Source: Spinacia oleracea (taxonomy: Eukaryota; Streptophyta; Magnoliopsida; Caryophyllales; Amaranthaceae). From it: a DNA stretch of 64,000 bases. Shown here piece after piece: positions 34,919-49,000 of this stretch; within the stretch, counting starts at the first letter, position 1; each line of letters begins with the position of its first letter. The notes beneath the pieces are model-generated. The model was not told where the DNA came from. It made no database searches and saw nothing but the letters and a program-made list of their open reading frames with translations. The stretch is taken from contig NC_079492.1 in the NCBI RefSeq assembly GCF_020520425.1, positions 66,889,671 to 66,953,670 of the forward strand, in the 5' to 3' direction. The translations under genes were made by a program, and so were the position numbers.

Positions 34919-37900
34919 ATGGATCGGAGTTGGATGTATGGTAGTAAACGATTTTCTACAAGGTTCTTACAAGGGATTCAAGAGTTCATTAAGGTTGCCT
35001 TGAAACATCAATCAGAACATGAATCAAGTTTAATTCTGTGTCCTTGTTGTGATTGCAATAATTCAAGGGGGTATCGGGATATTGATGATATTGTTGATCA
35101 CATAGTTCGTCGCGGTTTTAAGGGTAACTACACGACGTGGACATGGCATGGTGAGAGCATAGATCATGGGGCAAGTTCTAGTATGCCGAGCTCGAGTCAG
35201 CATAATCATTGTGATAATGGTGATGATAATGAAATTGAGGATGATATTGGTGTTGAAAGTGAGGAAGAAGAGGAGAAAGATAGGATAGATGATATGATGC
35301 ATGATGTGGAAGACCATCATTTCGTTGAGCGTCCCCATATGTATGATAGTATAATCAAAGCTTCCGCAACACCATTATATCCTGGTTCTACATAAACTGT
35401 ACTTGGTGTCGTCATCGAATATTTCAACTTAAAGGTGGAAAACGGTTGGACCAACAAGAGTTTTTCACAGTTTTTGGAGGCCACGTCTGGTAATCTTCCT
35501 GAAGGAAACAAACTTCCAAGGTCTAACTATGAGGCCCAGAAGCTTATGTGTCCTTTGGGTATGGATTATGAGAAGATACACGCGTGTCCAAATGATTGCG
35601 TGTTGTATCGAAAGCAGTATGCAAATCTGCATGAGTGTCCAAGATGCGGATTGTCCCGTTACAAGATCGTGGAGAATGATGCAACATCAACTAAGAAGAA
35701 ACCTTCTCCGGCTAAGGTGCTTTGGTATCTTCCAATTATACCAAGATTTAAGCGCCTTTTCTCAGAAGAGAAAACTGCAAAACTCTTGAGGTGGCATGCC
35801 GAAGGGAGGAAGAAAGATGGGTTAATGAGGCATCCTGCTGATTCTCCACAATGGAGGAACATTGATCGAAAGTACAAGGTCTTTAGGGAAGAAGTTCGGA
35901 ATCTCAGGCTTGGTCTTTGCACGGATGGAATGAACCCATTTGGGACACTTAGTACCCAATATAGCACTTGGCCGGTTCTTCTCACCATATACAATTTGCC
36001 TCCTTGGTTATGCATGAAGCGTAGATACATCATGTTGTCGCTCTTAATCTCTGGGCCTAAACAACCCGGAAATGACATAGATGTGTATCTAGAGCCACTC
36101 ATTGAAGATTTGAAATTGTTGTGGGATGAAGGGGTGTTGATGTTTGATGCATACACCAAAACCAATTTCACTTTACGTGCCATGATTTTTTGTACGATAA
36201 ATGATTTCCCGGCTTATGGAAATTTGTCAGGGTATTCTGTAAAGGGAAAGAAGGCATGTCCAGTTTGTCATGATGATTTGGTCTCGAGGCGCCTAAAATT
36301 TTGTGGGAAATATGTGTACATGGATTACCGGATGTATCTTCCTGAAGATCACCCATTTCGAAAAGAGAAGGAAGCTTTTAATGGAGAATTGGAGATGAGA
36401 GAAGCTCCTGCCCCCTTATGTGCGTGTGAGGTTTATGAACGGGTTAAAGACATTGAGACAGAGTTTGGTAAGCCTTATAAAGGTCAGCCAAGTGGTGGTT
36501 ACAAGAAGAGGTCTATCTTTTGGGATCTCCCATATTGGAGAGATTTGGAAGTTAGGCATTGTTTGGATGTAATGCATATTGAAAAAAATGTTTGTGATGC
36601 CATTGTTGGGACATTGTTGAATATGCAAGGGAAAACGAAGGATGGGCCTAAAGTTAGACAAGATATGGCTGCTATGGGTCGCTCCGAGTTGGCACCTCAA
36701 GAAAGGGGAAAACGCTGGTACCTTCCCCCAGCTTGTTTCACCTTGTCTAAAAAGGAGAAAGTTAGCTTTTGTGAGTCTTTGCATGGCTTAAAGGTCCCTG
36801 CCGGTTACTCTTCAAATTTTCGTAGACTTGTGTCCATGTCTGACTTGAAATTAGTTGGAATGAAATCTCATGATTGTCACGTGTTGATGCAACAATTGCT
36901 GCCGGTTGCAATTCGAGGGATATTGCCGCCACAAGTGAGGTATACCATTACAAGATTGTGTTTCTTTTTCAACACAATTTGTAGCAAGGTGATCAATCCA
37001 ACAATACTGGATGATTTGCAGGCTGATGTACTTGAGACCATGTGTCGGTTTGAAAAGTATTTTCCGCCATCATTCTTTGACATGATGCCTCATTTGATTA
37101 TTCATCTTGTTCGTGAAATTAAGCTTTGTGGGCCAGTTTGTATGAGGTACATGTATCCCTTTGAACGGGAAATGGGTACCTTGAAAGATAGAGTGATGAA
37201 TCCGGCCAAACCTGAAGCTAGTATTGTCCAACGAACCGTCGCGGAGGAAGTTGCTGCATGGGTTTCTCAATATATGGCACGTTTGAAAGAAGTCGGAGTA
37301 CCAAAGTCTAGACATGATGGGAGACTTGGGGGTCAAGGTACAATTGGCAAGAAAAGGATATCAATCAGTTCTGAAATGATGTGTAAGGTTGAGCTGTTTG
37401 TGGTGCAAAGTCTTAGTGAAGTCCATCCATACGTGGCTGAGCACATGAACTTTCTTAGAGAGCAATATCCTTCAAAAAATGGTCCTCAACTGATAAAAGA
37501 GCATAATCGTTCATTCCTCACATGGTTCAAGCGTCGAGTGATGGATCAATTTTTCGACACGCCTAATGAGGTATCTGACATGGTGAGATGGTTGGCATAT
37601 GGTCCTAAATGTCAAGTCATATCTTATGAGGGGTACGACATCAATGGCTATTCTTTTTACACGAAGCGACAAGATGACAAAACGACGATGCAAAAAAGTG
37701 GTGTTACGGCAATATGTTTGTCTTCAGAGTATGCTAGTGTAAAAGATAGAACACTTGTAGATAAGACGAACTCTTACTATGGAGTCATTGAAGAAATATT
37801 AGAGTTGGAATATAAGTATTTTAAGATTCCTCTATTCCGGTGCAAGTGGGTTGATATTAGTCGCGGTGTCAAAAAGGATGAACATGGGTACCTGACACTT

Positions 37901-38188
37901 GTAAACTTTAGTCGAGTTGGGCATCTTGCAGATCCTTTCATATTAGCATCACAGGCAAAACAAATCTTTTACATGGTTGACCCTGCCGATCGTAGTTGGT
38001 CAGTTGTTCTGGAAGGCAAAAGAAGAATACTTGGCGTTGAGGATGTAGATGATGAAGAAGAGTATGATGAGCAGTTTAATGAGATTCCACCTTCCTCCTG
38101 GCATATCCCTCAAATGATTGACGATGTTGACATGAGTTATACACGCCGAGATCATGATGAAGGATTTTATGTTGAAAAAGAGAAATAG
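34919..38188 (+). pseudogene. TNP2: CACTA TNP2-family transposase with one in-frame stop
   Basis: This is the DDE-type transposase of CACTA elements, which binds element ends and cuts them. From the ATG at 34919 the frame has an N-terminal transposase-associated domain (MDRSWM, then a Cys cluster CPCCDC). An acidic Glu/Asp linker follows (35220-35310), then the 'PLYPG' and 'YEKIHACPNDCVLYR' region. The TNP2 core has 'NDFPAYGNLSG' and 'DVMHIEKNVCD' (about 36200-36600). A DUF4218-type block (about 36835-37230; 'MYPFEREMG') and a DUF4216-type block (about 37770-38015) complete it. Without the stop it would be one exon of about 1,089 residues. TAA at 35393-35395, after codon 158, is the only break; both sides are in the same frame. 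A start downstream would lack the N-terminal domain. The product is thus probably inactive unless supplied in trans. Confidence 0.95.
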
Positions 38189-38241
38189 TGAGATAGGTAC
38201 TATTTTGGCAACTATTTTTTCACCAAGTTAATTTGTAGATT

Positions 38242-39731
38242 AGTTAAAAGTTGGGTTCGAAAACGTCATTTTTGCCTAAATATGTACTATAACGACCCAA
38301 TTACCCTTAAATGTGGAATAATAGATTAGTACGAGGCTTAGAAAGTTATAACTATGCATATGAGACATGTAATAAGTTTGAAAACATTCCTTAGGTTGTT
38401 TGGTTAAAAGTTGGGTTCGAAAATGTCATTTTTGCTTAAATATGTACTATAACGACCCAATTACCCTTAAATGTGGAATAATAGATTAGTATGAGGCTTA
38501 GAAAGTTATAACTATGCATATGAGACATGTAATAAGTTTGAAAACATTCCTTAGGTTGTTTGGTTAAAAGTTGGGTTCGAAAATGTCATTTTTGCCTAAA
38601 TATGTACTATAACGACCCAATTACCCTTAAATGTGGAATAATAGATTAGTACGAGGCTTAGAAAGTTATAACTATGCATATGAGACATGTAATAAGTTTG
38701 AAAACATTCCTTAGGTTGTTTGGTTAAAAGTTGGGTTCGAAAATGTCATTTTTGCCTAAATATGTACTATAACGACCCAATTACCCTTAAATGTGGAATA
38801 ATAGATTAGTACGAGGCTTAGAAAGTTATAACTATGCATATGAGACATGTAATAAGTTTAAAAACATTCCTTAGGTTGTTTGGTTAAAAGTTGGGTTCGA
38901 AAACGTCATTTTTGCCTAAATATGTACTATAACGACCCAATTACCCTTAAATGTAGAATAATAGATTAGTACGAGGCTTAGAAATTTATAACTATGCATA
39001 TGAGACATGTAATAAGTTTGAAAACATTCCTTAGGTTGTTTGGTTAAAAGTTGGGTTCGAAAATGTCATTTTTGCCTAAATATGTACTATAACGACCCAA
39101 TTACCCTTAAATGTGGAATAATAGATTAGTACGAGGCTTAGAAAGTTATAACTATGCATATGAGACATGTAACAAGTTTGAAAACATACCTTAGGTTCTT
39201 TGGTTCAAAGTTGGGTTCGAAAACGTCATTTTTGCCTAAATATGTACTATAACGACCCAATTAACCTTATATGTGGAATAATAGATTAGTACGAGGCTTA
39301 GAAAGTTATAACTATGCATATGAGACATGTAATAAGTTTGAAAACATTCCTTAGGTTCTTTGGTTCAAAGTTGGGTTCGAAAATGTCATTTTTGCCTAAA
39401 TATGTACTATAACGACCCAATTACCCTTAAATGTGGAATAATAGATTAGTACGAGGCTTAGAAAGTTATAACTATGCATATGAGACATGTAATAAGTTTG
39501 AAAACATTCCTTAGGTTGTTTGGTTAAAAGTTGGGTTCGAAAATGTCATTTTTGCCTAAATATGTACTATAACGACCCAATTACCCTTAAATGTGGAATA
39601 ATAGATTAGTACGAGACTTAGAAAGTTATAACTATGCATATGAGACATATAATAAGTTTGAAAACATTCCTTAGGTTCTTTGGTTCAAAGTTGGGTTCGA
39701 AAACATCATTTTTGCCTAAAAATGACCTAGG
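38242..39731. repeat. 160-bp satellite, array A (about 9 copies) between the two CACTA genes
   Basis: About nine head-to-tail 160-bp units with few differences. Compared with the consensus of array B, it differs at about 19 of 160 positions (about 88% identity). The last units drift toward the array B sequence ('ctttggttcaaag', then 'gaaaacatcatttttgcc' and 'aaaatgacctagg'), so the right edge is a hybrid of the two types. Confidence 0.97.
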
Positions 39732-39827
39732 AAAACGTCATTTTATGGGTTAGAATCGAAATAATGACAGCATGCATGATTGATGGTGTCTTTCATGGGT
39801 TTCGATCTGTTCCAAAATGTTGCAAAG

Positions 39828-40020
39828 CTCAGATCAGAACTGTGCTGATCAGTGCACAGAACTGATCAGAACTGACCGGTTCTATGCACTGATCTGCACA
39901 GCTCAGATCAGAAGCTGTGCAGATCAGTGTACAGAACTGATCAGAACTGACCAGTTCTATGCACTGATCTGCACAGTTCTGATCTGAGCTGTGCAGATCA
40001 GTGCACAGAACTGGTCAGTT
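39828..40020. repeat. Cluster of short direct and inverted repeats before the second CACTA gene
   Basis: 'agatcagaactg', 'ctgatcagtgcacagaactg' and their complements alternate for about 190 bases and can fold into several hairpins ('gctcagatcagaagctgtgc' and similar). It lies 75-260 bases upstream of the start codon at 40095. It could be a promoter or protein-binding region; that is inference. Confidence 0.8.
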
Positions 40021-40094
40021 CTTTATTTTTATTTTAAAATCCTGCTTTTGAAGGTATGTAATTTTGATGATTTTCCAATGCAGTAGCGTCAGGC

Positions 40095-43000
40095 ATGGAT
40101 GAAGATCAACACGCAAATTCAGGTCCTTCTAACAAATCACCAAATCAAGTGCCCCAAAAGCAAAAAAAAAAGCCAAGAGGCCCTACAAAAGGAATAAAAT
40201 CCATGTCCGGGGTTCCAAGAATAATTGAATGGGATCACTTGGACCGACCCACAGGGAAATGGGCAACGGATTACAAGAATCACATTGGCGAGATAAGTCG
40301 CGCAAAGGTTTCAATATTGATCAGAACCTGGGAAGATGTTTCACAAGGAATAAAAGACACTTTGTGGGAAGACGTCAAGGTAACCGGTTTTATTTTGGAA
40401 ATTCAGTTGTACATATCTACGTGTCTTTTTCATGTGCTAAAAGACTTTCTTGTTCCTTTTCTTTTTCTTTCATTTAGAGAGAATTTCATATCACAGATGA
40501 AACTAAGAAAGAAGTTGTCTTAAAGAGTTGTGATAAGCGTTTGAGGGAATTCAAATCAAGATTGACGACTGGTTGGATCCGGGGTACAAGAAAAAGGCCA
40601 AAAGATGAAAAGATGCCATATGATTTGTATAGTCATATAACTAAGGATATATGGAAGGAATTTGTGAAGATACGTACCTCCGAAGAAGCTGAGGTATAAA
40701 AATTATTCTTATTTAAAGTCTTGTTATAATCTAAGTTTTATTTTGTTGTAATAATTTCTTTTACCCCCCTAAAATTAGGAAATAAGTGAGAAAGCAAGAC
40801 AAAGTCAATCTTTCAACATATATCCTCATCATATGGGACAGAAATCATATGCTGAAATGACAAGTGAATGGCAGAGAAAAGGGTACATTCCCTCAGTTTC
40901 TTCGTCATCTGAAGGTTCCTCTGCGTCTACAATTTCTTCAAGTTTGCCGAGTAGGACATGTTTATGGCTTCTTGCAAGATCGGTACCAGATGAGAAAGGA
41001 AATCCTTACTTGCCGGATCAGGGCACACAAAAGGTCAAAGAAAATATTGTAAGTTCATTTAACAATTTTGCGTAATGTTGTGATTCCTCTAATTTCATAT
41101 ATGTTCTTAAATATGAAACCAAGTGTTGAACTTTTCTCAAAACCATTTGATTTCATGTAGGATGAATGGAAAAGGAAACAAGATGAAGGGGAATTTGTTC
41201 CCAAAAGTGCACGAGATGATGTCTTATTTCGTGCACTTGGTAAGACTAAAGAAGGGAGACCACTAACATTTGGTGGTGGAGTAGGCATCAAAGCTGTGTG
41301 GGGGACCGGAGAGCGGCGTAGCTTTCGACGGTATGGAGATGCGGAGATGGAGGAAATGGAAGCAAGAGTGACCAAAAGGGTCAAAGATGAGACAATACAA
41401 GAGATGAACTCCGAGATGGATGCCATGGTCATGGAGAAATTTATCACATTTGCTAAAGAACTTGGTGTCCAAATACCAAGCCATATGAGGATAGACGCAA
41501 ATGTTCATAGTAGTTGTCGTTCCGGGGGTTTAGATCCATTTGCCGACATTACGGTATGATAATTTGTGTTTTTCAAGTAATTTGTTTCTAGTTAATTCTA
41601 TTGAACTTTTCTAACATGTTACATTGTATTTGCGTTATTGTTCAAAATAAATAATAAGGAACCTGTCCCGTGCCATCTATACCTGAACATAGGCTCGGAG
41701 AAAGTCTTTGTTGCCTATGGTACCATATGTCCAGAGTTGCTCCTTGATCACCACAACGACGTCACGTCCGATAACGTGAAAGTGAGCGTTGATGATTTTG
41801 AGCCCGCGTACAAAGAAGCTCCCGTCCCCGTGCCTTCTCAATATATTAAGAAACTTTCTCAAGCTCATGGTACCTTCACTCAGTGGCCAAAGCATTTGGT
41901 GTCGCTTACGAATGAGGAGGTAACTAACATATGCATGATAATTTGAAGTAGAACTATTATACCATGTATGCTCACTAATATGTATATCGTTATTTGAAAA
42001 TCATACCTCAGGTAAACAAGCCTACAAGTAAAGAGCCTAAAGGGAAAGGGAACAAAGGGAAAGAGATAGTGGTTGGGGGAAGTGGAACAAAAGCGTCCAA
42101 CACTAAATCAAAAACCTATTTCCTTGAAAATTATAAAGTGCAAAATTTGAGTGGTAAGTGCAATGTGATGAAAACTATGATGTTGGGATTAAAAGAAGGG
42201 GAGCACGTTAAGGTACATTGCACTAAAAGGACATTCAATATGGAAAAGGACTTTGAAATTAGTGTCACCGTTGAAGACACCGATCAACTTCTCTCGGGAG
42301 CATGGCTCAATATATCAATAATACAAGTTTTTGTTACGTGAGTTACCTAAATTCATATTTTGCCCCTAAATTTGATTTTTATGATTGTCTTAACGTTCTT
42401 ACACTCTATATTATAGGGCTTTGAGTGAGTTGTGTTTTCACGATGATTGTCACCCCAATAGTATTGGATTCATGTGCCCGGAGATGATCTCGGCCACCAT
42501 GTTAAAGTCCGATGCAGATCGAATTCTATTGTACATGACGAGGTCCATGAGTGCACTTAGTTCTAAGACATTCATCTTATGTCCATACTACGAAAAGTAT
42601 GAAAATTACTTTGAACTTCGTTTTTAATTGATTGTTATAAATTTAACTTTTTTTTTTCTAACTACATACGTTTATTGTTTGTATGTAGGAGTCACTGGAT
42701 GCTTTTAGTTCTTTGCTTGTCTAAACGTGAGGTCTACATATTTGATTCTCAACAGAAGAAGAGAAATTTGATGATTAAGGAGCCACTAAACAAGTAAGTA
42801 AAGTATGCATATGAAAATGCCATTTTTGCCTAAATTTTTGCCTAAGGTTCTTTAGTTCAAAGTTGGGTTCGAAAACATCATTTTTGCCTAAAAATGACCT
42901 AGAACGACCCAATTAGCCTTAAATGTGAAATAATAGATTGTAAAGAGACTTAGAAAGTTATAACTAGGCATATGAGACGTGTAATAAGTTTGAAAACATT

Positions 43001-46000
43001 CCTTAGGTTCTTTGGTTCAAAGTTGGGTCCGAAAACATCATTTTTGCCTAAAAATGACCTAGGACGACCCAAATAGCCTTAAATGTGAAATAATAGATTG
43101 TAAAGGGCCTTAGAAAGTTATAACTATGCATATGAGACGTGTAATAAGTTTGAAAACATTCCTTAGGTTCTTTGGTTCAAAGTTGGGTTCGAAAACATCA
43201 TTTTTGCCTAAAAATGACCTAGGACGACCCAAATAGCCTTAAATGTGAAATAATAGATTGTAAAGAGACTTAGAAAGTTATAACTATGCATATGAGACGT
43301 GTAATAAGTTTGAAAATATTCCTTAGGTTCTTTGGTTCAAAGTTGGGTTCGAAAACATCATTTTTGCCTAAAAATGACCTAGAACGACCCAATTAGCCTT
43401 AAATATGAAATAATAGATTGTAAAGGGCCTTAGAAAGTTATAACTATGCATATGAGACGTGTAATAAGTTTGAAAACATTCCTTAGGTTCTTTGGTTCAA
43501 AGTTAGGTTCGAAAACATCATTTTTGCCTAAAAATGACCTAGGACGACCCAAATAGCCTTAAATGTGAAATAATAGATTGTAAAGAGACTTAGAAAGTTA
43601 TAACTATGCATATGACACGTGTAATAAGTTTGAAAACATTCCTTAGGTTCTTTGGTTCAAAGTTGGGTTCGAAAACATCATTTTTGCCTAAAAATGACCT
43701 AGGACGACCCAAATAGCCTTAAATGTGAAATAATAGATTGTAAAGAGACTTAGAAAGTTATAACTATGCATATGAGACGTGTAATAAGTTTGAAAACATT
43801 CCTTAGGTTCTTTGGTTCAAAGTTGGGTTCGAAAACATCATTTTTGCCTAAAAATGACCTAGGACGACCCAAATAGCCTTAAATGTGAAATAATAGATTG
43901 TAAAGGGCCTTAGAAAGTTATAACTATGCATATGAGACGTGTAATAAGTTTGAAAACATTCCTTAGGTTCTTTGGTTCAAAGTTGGGTTTAAAAACATCA
44001 TTTTTGCCTAAAAATGACCTAGAACGACCCAATTAGCCTTAAATGTGAAATAATAGATTGTAAAGGGCCTTAGAAAGTTATAACTATGCATATGAGACGT
44101 GTAATAAGTTTGAAAACATTCCTTAGGTTCTTTTGTTCAAAGTTGGGTTCGAAAACATCATTTTTTCCTAAAAATGACCTAGGACGACCCAAATAGCCTT
44201 AAATGTGAAATAATAGATTGTAAAGGGCCTTAGAAAGATATAACTATGCATATGAGACGTGTAATAATTTTGAAAACATTCCTTAGGTTCTTTGGTTCAA
44301 AGTTGGGTTCGAAAACATCATTTTTGCCTAAAAATGACCTAGGACGACCCAAATAGCCTTAAATGTGAAATAATAGATTGTAAAGAGACTTAGAAAGTTA
44401 TAACTATGCATATGAGACGTGTAATAAGTTTGAAAACATTCCTTAGGTTCTTTGGTTCAAAGTTGGGTTCGAAAACATCATTTTTGCCTAAAAATGACCT
44501 AGGACGACCCAAATAGCCTTAAATGTGAAATAATAGATTGTAAAGGGCCTTAGAAAGTTATAACTATGCATATGAGACGTGTAATAAGTTTGAAAACATT
44601 CCTTAGGTTCTTTGGTTCAAAGTTGGGTTCGAAAACATCATTTTTGCCTAAAAATGACCTAGGACGACCCAAATAGCCTTAAATGTGAAATAATAGATTG
44701 TAAAGGGCCTTAGAAAGTTATAACTATGCATATGAGACGTGTAATAAGTTTGAAAACATTCCTTAGGTTCTTTGGTTCAAAGTTGGGTTCGAAAACATCA
44801 TTTTTGCCTAAAAATGACCTAGGACGACCCAAATAGCCTTAAATGTGAAATAATAGATTGTAAAGGGCCTTAGAAAGTTATAACTATGCATATGAGACGT
44901 GTAATAAGTTTGAAAACATTCCTTAGGTTCTTTGGTTCAAAGTTGGGTTCGAAAACATCATTTTTGCCTAAAAATGACCTAGGACGACCCAAATAGCCTT
45001 AAATGTGAAATAATAGATTGTAAAGAGACTTAGAAAGTTATAACTATGCATATGAGACGTGTAATAAGTTTGAAAACATTCCTTAGGTTCTTTGGTTCAA
45101 AGTTGGGTTCGAAAACATCATTTTTGCCTAAAAATGACCTAGGACGACCCAAATAGCCTTAAATGTGAAATAATAGATTGTAAAGGGCCTTAGAAAGTTA
45201 TAACTATGCATATGAGACGTGTAATAAGTTTGAAAACATTCCTTAGGTTCTTTGGTTCAAAGTTGGGTTCGAAAACATCATTTTTGCCTAAAAATGACCT
45301 AGGACGACCCAAATAGCCTTAAATGTGAAATAATAGATTGTAAAGGGCCTTAGAAAGTTATAACTATGCATATGAGACGTGTAATAAGTTTGAAAACATT
45401 CCTTAGGTTCTTTGGTTCAAAGTTGGGTTTAAAAACATCATTTTTGCCTAAAAATGACCTAGAACGACCCAATTAGCCTTAAATGTGAAATAATAGATTG
45501 TAAAGGGCCTTAGAAAGTTATAACTATGCATATGAGACGTGTAATAAGTTTGAAAACATTCCTTAGGTTCTTTGGTTCAAAGTTGGGTTCGAAAACATCA
45601 TTTTTGCCTAAAAATGACCTAGAACGACCCAATTAGCCTTAAATGTGAAATAATAGATTGTAAAGGGCCTTAGAAAGTTATAACTATGCATATGAGACGT
45701 GTAATAAGTTTGAAAACATTCCTTAGGTTCTTTGGTTCAAAGTTGGGTTCTAAAACATCATTTTTGCCTAAAAATGACCTAGGACGACCCAAATAGCCTT
45801 AAATGTGAAATAATAGATTGTAAAGGGCCTTAGAAAGTTATAACTATGCATATGAGACGTGTAATAAGTTTGAAAACATTCCTTAGGTTCTTTGGTTCAA
45901 AGTTGGGTTCGAAAACATCATTTTTGCCTAAAAATGACCTAAGACGACCCAAATAGCCTTAAATGTGAAATAATAGATTGTAAAGGGCCTTAGAAAGTTA

Positions 46001-49000
46001 TAACTATGCATATGAGACGTGTAATAAGTTTGAAAACATTCCTTAGGTTCTTTGGTTCAAAGTTGGGTTCGAAAACATCATTTTTGCCTAAAAATGACCT
46101 AGGACGACCCAAATAGCCTTAAATGTGAAATAATAGATTGTAAAGGGCCTTAGAAAGTTATAACTATGCATATGAGACGTGTAATAAGTTTGAAAACATT
46201 CCTTAGGTTCTTTGGTTCAAAGTTGGGTTCGAAAACATCATTTTTGCCTAAAAATGACCTAGGACGACCCAAATAGCCTTAAATGTGAAATAATAGATTG
46301 TAAAGGGCCTTAGAAAGTTATAACTATGCATATGAGACGTGTAATAAGTTTGAAAACATTCCTTAGGTTCTTTGGTTCAAAGTTGGGTTCGAAAACATCA
46401 TTTTTGCCTAAAAATGACCTAGGACGACCCAAATAGCCTTAAATGTGAAATAATAGATTGTAAAGGGCCTTAGAAAGTTATAACTATGCATATGAGACGT
46501 GTAATAAGTTTGAAAACATTCCTTAGGTTCTTTGGTTCAAAGTTGGGTTTAAAAACATCATTTTTGCCTAAAAATGACCTAGAACGACCCAATTAGCCTT
46601 AAATGTGAAATAATAGATTGTAAAGGGCCTTAGAAAGTTATAACTATGCATATGAGACGTGTAATAAGTTTGAAAACATTCCTTAGGTTCTTTGGTTCAA
46701 AGTTGGGTTCGAAAACATCATTTTTGCCTAAAAATGACCTAGAACGACCCAATTAGCCTTAAATGTGAAATAATAGATTGTAAAGGGCCTTAGAAAGTTA
46801 TAACTATGCATATGAGACGTGTAATAAGTTTGAAAACATTCCTTAGGTTCTTTGGTTCAAAGTTGGGTTCTAAAACATCATTTTTGCCTAAAAATGACCT
46901 AGGACGACCCAAATAGCCTTAAATGTGAAATAATAGATTGTAAAGGGCCTTAGAAAGTTATAACTATGCATATGAGACGTGTAATAAGTTTGAAAACATT
47001 CCTTAGGTTCTTTGGTTCAAAGTTGGGTTCGAAAACATCATTTTTGCCTAAAAATGACCTAAGACGACCCAAATAGCCTTAAATGTGAAATAATAGATTG
47101 TAAAGGGCCTTAGAAAGTTATAACTATGCATATGAGACGTGTAATAAGTTTGAAAACATTCCTTAGGTTCTTTGGTTCAAAGTTGGGTTCGAAAACATCA
47201 TTTTTGCCTAAAAATGACCTAGGACGACCCAAATAGCCTTAAATGTGAAATAATAGATTGTAAAGGGCCTTAGAAAGTTATAACTATGCATATGAGACGT
47301 GTAATAAGTTTGAAAACATTCCTTAGGTTCTTTGGTTCAAAGTTGGGTTCGAAAACATCATTTTTGCCTAAAAATGACCTAGGACGACCCAAATAGCCTT
47401 AAATGTGAAATAATAGATTGTAAAGGGCCTTAGAAAGTTATAACTATGCATATGAGACGTGTAATAAGTTTGAAAACATTCCTTAGGTTCTTTGGTTCAA
47501 AGTTGGGTTCGAAAACATCATTTTTGCCTAAAAATGACCTAGGACGACCCAAATAGCCTTAAATGTGAAATAATAGATTGTAAAGAGACTTAGAAAGTTA
47601 TAACTATGCATATGAGACGTGTAATAAGTTTGAAAACATTCCTTAGGTTCTTTGGTTCAAAGTTGGGTTCGAAAACATCATTTTTGCCTAAAAATGACCT
47701 AGGACGACCCAAATAGCCTTAAATGTGAAATAATAGATTGTAAAGGGCCTTAGAAAGTTATAACTATGCATATGAGACGTGTAATAAGTTTGAAAACATT
47801 CCTTAGGTTCTTTGGTTCAAAGTTGGGTTCGAAAACATCATTTTTGCCTAAAAATGACCTAGGACGACCCAAATAGCCTTAAATGTGAAATAATAGATTG
47901 TAAAGGGCCTTAGAAAGTTATAACTATGCATATGAGACGTGTAATAAGTTTGAAAACATTCCTTAGGTTCTTTGGTTCAAAGTTGGGTTCAAAAACATCA
48001 TTTTTGCCTAAAAATGACCTAGGACGACCCAAATAGCCTTAAATGTGAAATAATAGATTGTAAAGGGCCTTAGAAAGTTATAACTATGCATATGAGACGT
48101 GTAATAAGTTTGAAAACATTCCTTAGGTTCTTTGGTTCAAAGTTGGGTTCGAAAACATCATTTTTGCCTAAAAATGACCTAGGACGACCCAAATAGCATT
48201 AAATGTGAAATAATAGATTGTAAAGGGCCTTAGAAAGTTATAACTATGCATATGAGACGTGTAATAAGTTTGAAAACATTCCTTAGGTTCTTTGGTTCAA
48301 AGTTGGGTTCGAAAACATCATTTTTGCCTAAAAATGACCTAGGACGACCCAAATAGCCTTAAATGTGAAATAATAGATTGTAAAGAGACTTAGAAAGTTA
48401 TAACTATGCATATGAGACGTGTAATAAGTTTGAAAACATTCCTTAGGTTCTTTGGTTCAAAGTTGGGTTCGAAAACATCATTTTTGCCTAAAAATGACCT
48501 AGGACGACCCAAATAGCCTTAAATGTGAAATAATAGATTGTAAAGGGCCTTAGAAAGTTATAACTATGCATATGAGACGTGTAATAAGTTTGAAAACATT
48601 CCTTAGGTTCTTTGGTTCAAAGTTGGGTTCGAAAACATCATTTTTGCCTAAAAATGACCTAGAACGACCCAATTAGCCTTAAATGTGAAATAATAGATTG
48701 TAAAGGGCCTTAGAAAGTTATAACTATGCATATGAGACGTGTAATAAGTTTGAAAACATTCCTTAGGTTCTTTGGTTCAAAGTTGGGTTCGAAAACATCA
48801 TTTTTGCCTAAAAATGACCTAGGACGACCCAAATAGCCTTAAATGTGAAATAATAGATTGTAAAGGGCCTTAGAAAGTTATAACTATGCATATGAGACGT
48901 GTAATAAGTTTGAAAACATTCCTTAGGTTCTTTGGTTCAAAGTTGGGTTCGAAAACATCATTTTTGCCTAAAAATGACCTAGGACGACCCAAATAGCCTT

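Noticed and set aside
35372..35434. A small intron that would remove the TNP2 stop codon
   Set aside because: Candidate splice sites would define an intron of only about 50-60 bases without a good acceptor tract; the flanks are continuous in frame, so a nonsense mutation is simpler.
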